This document shows, one piece after another, positions 1-5,089 of a DNA stretch of 5,089 nt (its first letter is position 1; each line of letters opens with the position of its first letter). The notes under the pieces were generated by a model that was given only the letters and a program-made list of their open reading frames with translations, was not told where the DNA came from and searched no databases. Source of the DNA: Pseudomonadota bacterium (GTDB lineage: Bacteria; Pseudomonadota; Alphaproteobacteria; Acetobacterales; Acetobacteraceae); assembly GCA_023424475.1 (NCBI GenBank), contig JAFADX010000287.1, positions 1-5,089 on the forward strand. The letters run 5' to 3'. The translations under genes and the position numbers were made by a program.

Positions 1-13
1 GGACATACCCTGC

Positions 14-1606
14 ATGCGCCGCTTCGCACCCCTGCTCGCCGCCCTTGCCCTCGTCGCCCAGCCCGCCGCGGCACAGACGCTGCGGATCGGCATGGCCGCC
101 GAGACCACGGCGGCAGACCCGCACAACTACGCCGCCGCGCCCAATTCGACCCTGCGCGATCACATCTTCGAGGGCCTGACCGGCATCGATGCACGCCTGC
201 GGCCGCGCCCGGCGCTCGCGACCGCCTGGTCGCGGCGCGACGACCTGACCTGGGTCTTCGAACTCCGTGAGGGCGTCACCTTCCACGACGGCCAGCCCTT
301 CACCGCCGAGGACGTGGTCTATTCCTACTGCCGCGTGCTCAACAACGAGAGCGAGACGGTCGGTTCCTTCTCCCGCACCATCCGCCGCCTCGCCGCGGTG
401 GAGGCGGAGGGGCCGCACCGGCTGGTCATCCGCACGCGCGCGCCCGAACCGCTGCTGCTCTCAGATCTCGCCGCCGTCGCCATCCTGCCGCGTGGCGCGC
501 GGAGCGGCCTCGCCTACACCGCCGAAGGCTGCGGCAGGGAAGGCCCCTGGCCCGGCGTCGCCGACTTCAACGACGGGCGCGCGGCCATCGGCACGGGGCC
601 CTACCGCCTGCGCTCCTATGCCCGCGGCGGCGTCATCGCGCTCGAGCGCAACGACGCCTGGTGGGGGGAGAAGCCGCACTGGGCCGAGGTGATCCTGCGC
701 CCGGTCACCGCCGCCGGCCCGCGCCTGGCCGGGCTGCTCGCCGGCGACTTCGACCTGATCGAGGCGCCAGCCACCGGCGACGTGCCGCGCATCCGGCAGA
801 ACCCCGGCTTCACGCTCGCGGTCTCGCCGACGACGCGGCTGATCTTCCTGCAGATGGACATGCGCGAGGACGCGCCCTTCGTGCGCGGCCCGCACGGCGG
901 CAACCCCCTGCGCGACGTGCGGGTGCGCCAGGCCCTGTCGCTCGCCATCGACCGCCGCACCCTCGACGAGCGCATCATGGACGGCCTCGCCACCCCCGCC
1001 GGGCAGTTGCTGCCCGAGGGGATGCGCGGCACCATCCCCGATGCCGGCGTGCTGCCCTACGACCCCGCGCGCGCCCGGGCGCTGCTCGCCGAGGCCGGCG
1101 TGGGGAGCGGCCTCGCCTTCACGCTGCACGCCACCAACAACCGCTATGTCAACGACGCCCGCATCGCCCAGGCGCTGGCGCAGTACTTCCAGCGCGTCGG
1201 CGTCAACGTCACCGTCGACGCGATGCCGTCGGCGGTCTTCTTCACCCGCCGCGGACGGCGCGAGTTCAGCGTGCCGATGGGCGGCTGGGCCGGCTCGGCC
1301 GAGGAGACCCAGCTCTTCATGCGGGCCTGGATCACCTCGACCGACCGCGCACGCGGCTACGGCATGAGCAACTACGGCGGCTTCTCGGACGCCGGGATCG
1401 ACCGGCTGGCCCATGCCGCCTTCACCACCATGGACGAGGCCGCGCGCACGCGCCTGATGGTCGAGGCCAGCCGCCTGATCGTCGAGCGCCTGCCCGTCAT
1501 CCCCATCCATTTCGAGAACGCCGTCTGGGCCTTCCGCAAGGGCATCGCCTTCGGCGGCCGCATGGACCAGACCACGCCCGCCCAGGAGGTACGCCCCGCC
1601 CCATGA
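14..1606 (+). CDS. ABC transporter substrate-binding protein, family 5 (oligopeptide/dipeptide type)
   Basis: Periplasmic binding protein that would capture a solute, classically a di- or oligopeptide but in this family also nickel, opines or glycosides, and deliver it to an ABC permease. The 530-residue length is normal for the family. The N-terminus is a Sec signal peptide: Arg2-Arg3, a hydrophobic core over about residues 4-15, and a likely signal peptidase I site after Ala20 (AAA|Q); there is no lipobox. Family hallmarks follow in order: FHDGQPFTAEDVVYSY (90-105), IGTGPYRL (192-199) and VRQALSLAIDR (304-314). The mature protein has only two cysteines, Cys106 and Cys173. The stop overlaps the next gene's start by four bases. 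No permease or ATPase gene is visible, so partners must lie upstream or elsewhere. The start at 14 puts the signal peptide right at the N-terminus, but only 13 upstream bases are present, so its promoter and RBS cannot be judged. Family is confident; substrate is unknown. Confidence 0.93.
   Translation: MRRFAPLLAALALVAQPAAAQTLRIGMAAETTAADPHNYAAAPNSTLRDHIFEGLTGIDARLRPRPALATAWSRRDDLTWVFELREGVTFHDGQPFTAEDVVYSYCRVLNNESETVGSFSRTIRRLAAVEAEGPHRLVIRTRAPEPLLLSDLAAVAILPRGARSGLAYTAEGCGREGPWPGVADFNDGRAAIGTGPYRLRSYARGGVIALERNDAWWGEKPHWAEVILRPVTAAGPRLAGLLAGDFDLIEAPATGDVPRIRQNPGFTLAVSPTTRLIFLQMDMREDAPFVRGPHGGNPLRDVRVRQALSLAIDRRTLDERIMDGLATPAGQLLPEGMRGTIPDAGVLPYDPARARALLAEAGVGSGLAFTLHATNNRYVNDARIAQALAQYFQRVGVNVTVDAMPSAVFFTRRGRREFSVPMGGWAGSAEETQLFMRAWITSTDRARGYGMSNYGGFSDAGIDRLAHAAFTTMDEAARTRLMVEASRLIVERLPVIPIHFENAVWAFRKGIAFGGRMDQTTPAQEVRPAP
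1584..1590 (+). promoter_or_regulatory. Ribosome binding site of the hydrolase gene
   Basis: AGGAGGT is a near-perfect Shine-Dalgarno sequence lying inside the last codons of the binding-protein gene. It sits 12 bases before the ATG at 1603, slightly longer than ideal. Together with the ATGA stop/start overlap it supports that ATG as the start and suggests translational coupling. Confidence 0.75.
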
Positions 1607-2493
1607 TCGACGCCCAGGACATCGCGCGCGCGCTCGCCGCTCCCGGCCGCGCGGCGCTGCCGCTCGTCGACCCGGCCCATGGGGCCGACCGGCCCTTCGT
1701 GCTGAACGCCTATCGCGGCGCCGGATACGCGCCCGACCGGCCGGTCGTCTTCGTGATGCACGGCATGAAGCGCAACGGCGACGAATACCGCGACTTCTGG
1801 ATCGAGGCCGCGGACCGCCACGGCCTCCTGATCGTTGCACCCACCTTCGACGGCGAGGGCCACGAGGGTGCCGGCCCCTACAACAACGGCGCCGTGCTCG
1901 ATGCCGAAGGGAGGGCTGCGCCGCCGGCGAGCTGGACCTACCAGGTGCCGGCGCGGCTCTTCGAGGCCCTGCGCCGGGGCGGCGTCACCCGCCGCCGGCA
2001 GGCTTTCCTGTTCGGCCATTCGGCGGGCGCGCAGTTCGGCCACCGCATGGGCGCGCTGACCGACCGCTCGCCCTTCGCCGCGATCGCGGTGGGCAATGCC
2101 GGATGGTACACGCTGCCGACGCTCGACCGTCCCTTCCCGGAGGGGCTGGGTGGCCTCGGCCTGGCGGATTCCGATCTCGAGGCCTGGCTCGCCTGCCCGC
2201 TGCTGATCCTCGCCGGCGACGCCGACGTGGAGACGGCCAGCCCCTCCCTGCCCTCGAACCCCGAGGCGGTGAGCCAGGGCCCGCACCGCTTCGCGCGGGC
2301 GCACAACTTCCTCGCCTTCGCCCGCGCCGAGGCCGCCCGCCGCGGCGTGCCCTGCCACTGGCGGATCGAGGTGGTGCCCGGCATCGGCCATGACGGGGAT
2401 GCCATGGGCAAGGTCTGCGCGGCGCTGTGGTTCGAGGGGCGGATGCCGGACGCGGCGCGGATGCAGGCCTTGGCCGGAAAGGTGGCGCTGTAG
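1603..2493 (+). CDS. Alpha/beta hydrolase, PHB-depolymerase/LpqC-like esterase
   Basis: A 296-residue serine hydrolase with the alpha/beta fold. Visible elements in order: strand plus oxyanion-hole region VVFVMHGMKRNGDEY (48-62); IVAPTFD (77-83); nucleophile elbow GHSAG with Ser140; LILAGDADVET (201-211), with Asp208 the likely acid (Asp206 is an alternative); and PGIGHDG (259-265) with His263 as the base. The triad is therefore complete. The HG motif followed by an ADRHGLLIVAP stretch resembles the PHB depolymerase/LpqC/feruloyl-esterase group, but the real substrate is unknown. There is no signal peptide or membrane segment, so it should be cytosolic. The ATG overlaps the upstream stop (ATGA) and has a strong RBS; the open frame runs further upstream, but only as a shadow of the binding-protein gene. 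Co-expression suggests it acts on an imported ester, amide or lactone, which is inference. Confidence 0.88.
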   Translation: MIDAQDIARALAAPGRAALPLVDPAHGADRPFVLNAYRGAGYAPDRPVVFVMHGMKRNGDEYRDFWIEAADRHGLLIVAPTFDGEGHEGAGPYNNGAVLDAEGRAAPPASWTYQVPARLFEALRRGGVTRRRQAFLFGHSAGAQFGHRMGALTDRSPFAAIAVGNAGWYTLPTLDRPFPEGLGGLGLADSDLEAWLACPLLILAGDADVETASPSLPSNPEAVSQGPHRFARAHNFLAFARAEAARRGVPCHWRIEVVPGIGHDGDAMGKVCAALWFEGRMPDAARMQALAGKVAL

Positions 2494-2496
2494 GGG

Positions 2497-2552
2497 CGAG
2501 AGGGGCGCCGCCCCTCTCGGGCTCACCCCGCCAAAGGCCGAAAGGCCTTTGG
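2497..2552 (+). terminator. Tandem hairpins after the hydrolase stop, possible terminator
   Basis: Two strong GC-rich hairpins follow the stop codon at 2491-2493. The first (2497-2519) pairs CGAGAGGGGC with GCCCCTCTCG around a 3-base loop. The second (2531-2552) is a perfect 9-bp stem with a GAAA tetraloop. Neither is followed by a T-run, so this is not a canonical intrinsic terminator. It could still slow polymerase, stabilise the 3' end of the mRNA or act with Rho. It is also the left half of the inverted element, so a terminator role may be secondary. Confidence 0.4.
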
Positions 2553-2631
2553 AAACCGATCATGGATGCCAGGCACCCAGGTTCCGCGGATAGTTGCGAG
2601 GCCTTGCAGGCGCGGTGCCAGGTCATGGTTT

Positions 2632-2684
2632 GCAAGGGCCTTTCGGCCTTTGCCGGGGTGGTCCGGAGGGGCAGCGCCCCTCCG
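2632..2684 (-). repeat. Right, inverted copy of the two-hairpin unit
   Basis: Read on the minus strand, this segment matches the left unit at 2497-2552 with a few substitutions and small gaps, including the GAGGGGC hairpin, the CACCCCG joint and the AAAGGCCGAAAGGCC hairpin. Several differences lie at paired positions and keep the stems: for example the left CGAGAGGGGC/GCCCCTCTCG is here CGGAGGGGC/GCCCCTCCG. That pattern suggests the fold matters more than the primary sequence. Confidence 0.65.
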
Positions 2685-2706
2685 TCCTGGCAAGACCCGC
2701 GATCCG

Positions 2707-2722
2707 GGCCCATCTTCGGGCC
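2707..2722 (+). promoter_or_regulatory. Small hairpin abutting the uvrB start codon
   Basis: GGCCC (2707-2711) can pair with GGGCC (2718-2722) around a 6-base loop, ending immediately before the ATG at 2723. No Shine-Dalgarno sequence is visible there. The hairpin might limit initiation at 2723, or it may be chance in GC-rich DNA. Confidence 0.3.
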
Positions 2723-4909
<2,187 letters not shown>

Positions 4910-4924
4910 CGCGATCGTGACTCC

Positions 4925-4965
4925 TGTGGCGGTCCCCGCCCAGGTCCTGCCTGATGGCCGCCACA
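4925..4965 (+). terminator. Long hairpin downstream of uvrB, possible terminator
   Basis: TGTGGCGG (4925-4932) pairs perfectly with CCGCCACA (4958-4965). Inside the 25-base loop, CAGG (4941-4944) can pair with CCTG (4950-4953). It lies 15 bases after the uvrB stop and before the next gene, as a terminator would, but there is no T-run after it, so intrinsic termination is uncertain. Confidence 0.4.
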
Positions 4966-5001
4966 CGCGGAAGCTGTTCTGGGCGCATCGATTGCAATGC
5001 C

Positions 5002-5007
5002 AGGAGG
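5002..5007 (+). promoter_or_regulatory. Ribosome binding site of the downstream lipoprotein gene
   Basis: AGGAGG, six bases before the ATG at 5014, is a consensus Shine-Dalgarno sequence at ideal spacing and fixes the start of the partial gene. I could not identify a convincing promoter for this gene in 4966-5001. Confidence 0.8.
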
Positions 5008-5013
5008 CAACAG

Positions 5014-5089
5014 ATGCGCCCCTCCCGACTGCGGCTCACCGCCGTTCTTCTTCTTGGATTCGCCCTTGCGGCCTGTGCCGACCCGGTAG
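5014..5089 (+). CDS. Putative lipoprotein, 5' end only (cut by window end)
   Basis: Only 25 codons are present and the frame is still open at the window end; the final TAG-looking bases are out of frame (GTA then G). The peptide is a typical lipoprotein signal: basic N-region with Arg2, Arg5 and Arg7, a hydrophobic stretch of about residues 9-20, and a lipobox LAAC with the lipidated cysteine at position 21. The residue after the cysteine is Ala, not Asp, so by the Lol +2 rule the protein would go to the outer membrane. A consensus RBS precedes it. The spacer hairpin suggests a transcription unit separate from uvrB. The mature domain is outside the window, so function is unknown. Confidence 0.8.
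   Translation, partial: MRPSRLRLTAVLLLGFALAACADPV

Larger units (their letters stand above)
2497..2684. repeat. Composite inverted palindromic element (REPIN/MITE-like)
   Basis: This 188-base element fills most of the 229-base spacer between the hydrolase and uvrB and begins three bases after the hydrolase stop codon. The left unit (2497-2552) has two hairpins: a 10-bp stem at 2497-2519, and CCAAAGGCC / loop GAAA / GGCCTTTGG at 2531-2552. The right unit (2632-2684) is its diverged reverse complement: a 9-bp stem with one G-T pair and a TTTC loop at 2632-2653 (GAAA on the other strand), and a 9-bp stem with a 3-base loop at 2664-2684. Both joints contain the shared string CACCCCG/CGGGGTG. Complementarity continues inward: AAACC 2553-2557 with GGTTT 2627-2631, and GGCACC 2572-2577 with GGTGCC 2614-2619. 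Two inverted palindromic units around a short core is the architecture of REPIN/MITE elements. I see no clear target-site duplication and no convincing ORF inside. Whether it recurs in the genome cannot be seen from this window. Confidence 0.7.

Noticed and set aside
461..1840. A 459-codon minus-strand open frame opposite the binding-protein gene
   Set aside because: Arg/Gly/Ala-rich composition typical of a shadow frame; the + strand encodes a clear family 5 binding protein.
2581..2596. Possible LexA/SOS box (GTTC-N8-GTTG)
   Set aside because: Alphaproteobacterial LexA boxes need 7-base spacing and a second GTTC; both are violated.
2594..2722. N-terminal extension of UvrB upstream of ATG 2723
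   Set aside because: The frame is open only by chance; it runs through the palindromic element, and UvrB family similarity starts about 24 residues after ATG 2723.
2494..2722. CRISPR array or tRNA in the palindromic spacer
   Set aside because: The repeats are inverted, not regularly spaced direct repeats, and no cloverleaf or anticodon arm can be drawn.
4998..5009. Tiny hairpin TGCC/GGCA placing the lipoprotein RBS partly in its loop
   Set aside because: Only a 4-bp stem; too weak and too likely by chance to call a regulatory switch.

Overview
This is a GC-rich, tightly packed chromosomal segment with every supported gene on the + strand. Codon choice, the form of UvrB (long, with the SCIYGIGS variant and a basic C-terminal tail) and the style of the GC-rich palindromic spacer suggest an alphaproteobacterium, perhaps of the Acetobacteraceae/Roseomonas type. 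That placement is inferred from general familiarity, not from a search.

Layout: (1) 14-1606 encodes a secreted family 5 (oligopeptide/dipeptide type) ABC-transporter substrate-binding protein. (2) 1603-2493 encodes a cytosolic alpha/beta hydrolase with a complete Ser-Asp-His triad, resembling the PHB-depolymerase/LpqC-type esterases. The two genes overlap by four bases (ATGA), so they are almost certainly co-transcribed and translationally coupled. (3) 2494-2722 is a 229-base non-coding spacer, mostly filled by a 188-base composite palindromic element. It consists of two diverged copies of a two-hairpin unit in inverted orientation, reminiscent of REPIN/MITE-type elements. (4) 2723-4909 encodes UvrB, the damage-verification subunit of nucleotide excision repair. 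(5) 4910-5013 is a short spacer with one long hairpin and a good ribosome binding site. (6) 5014-5089 is the first 25 codons of a lipoprotein gene cut by the window end.

The transporter component and hydrolase probably serve uptake and intracellular hydrolysis of related compounds, but no substrate can be read from sequence. uvrB is a housekeeping gene with no evident functional link to them, and the palindromic element separates the two units. I see no new defence, mobile or metabolic system here; the inverted palindromic element is the most interesting structure.
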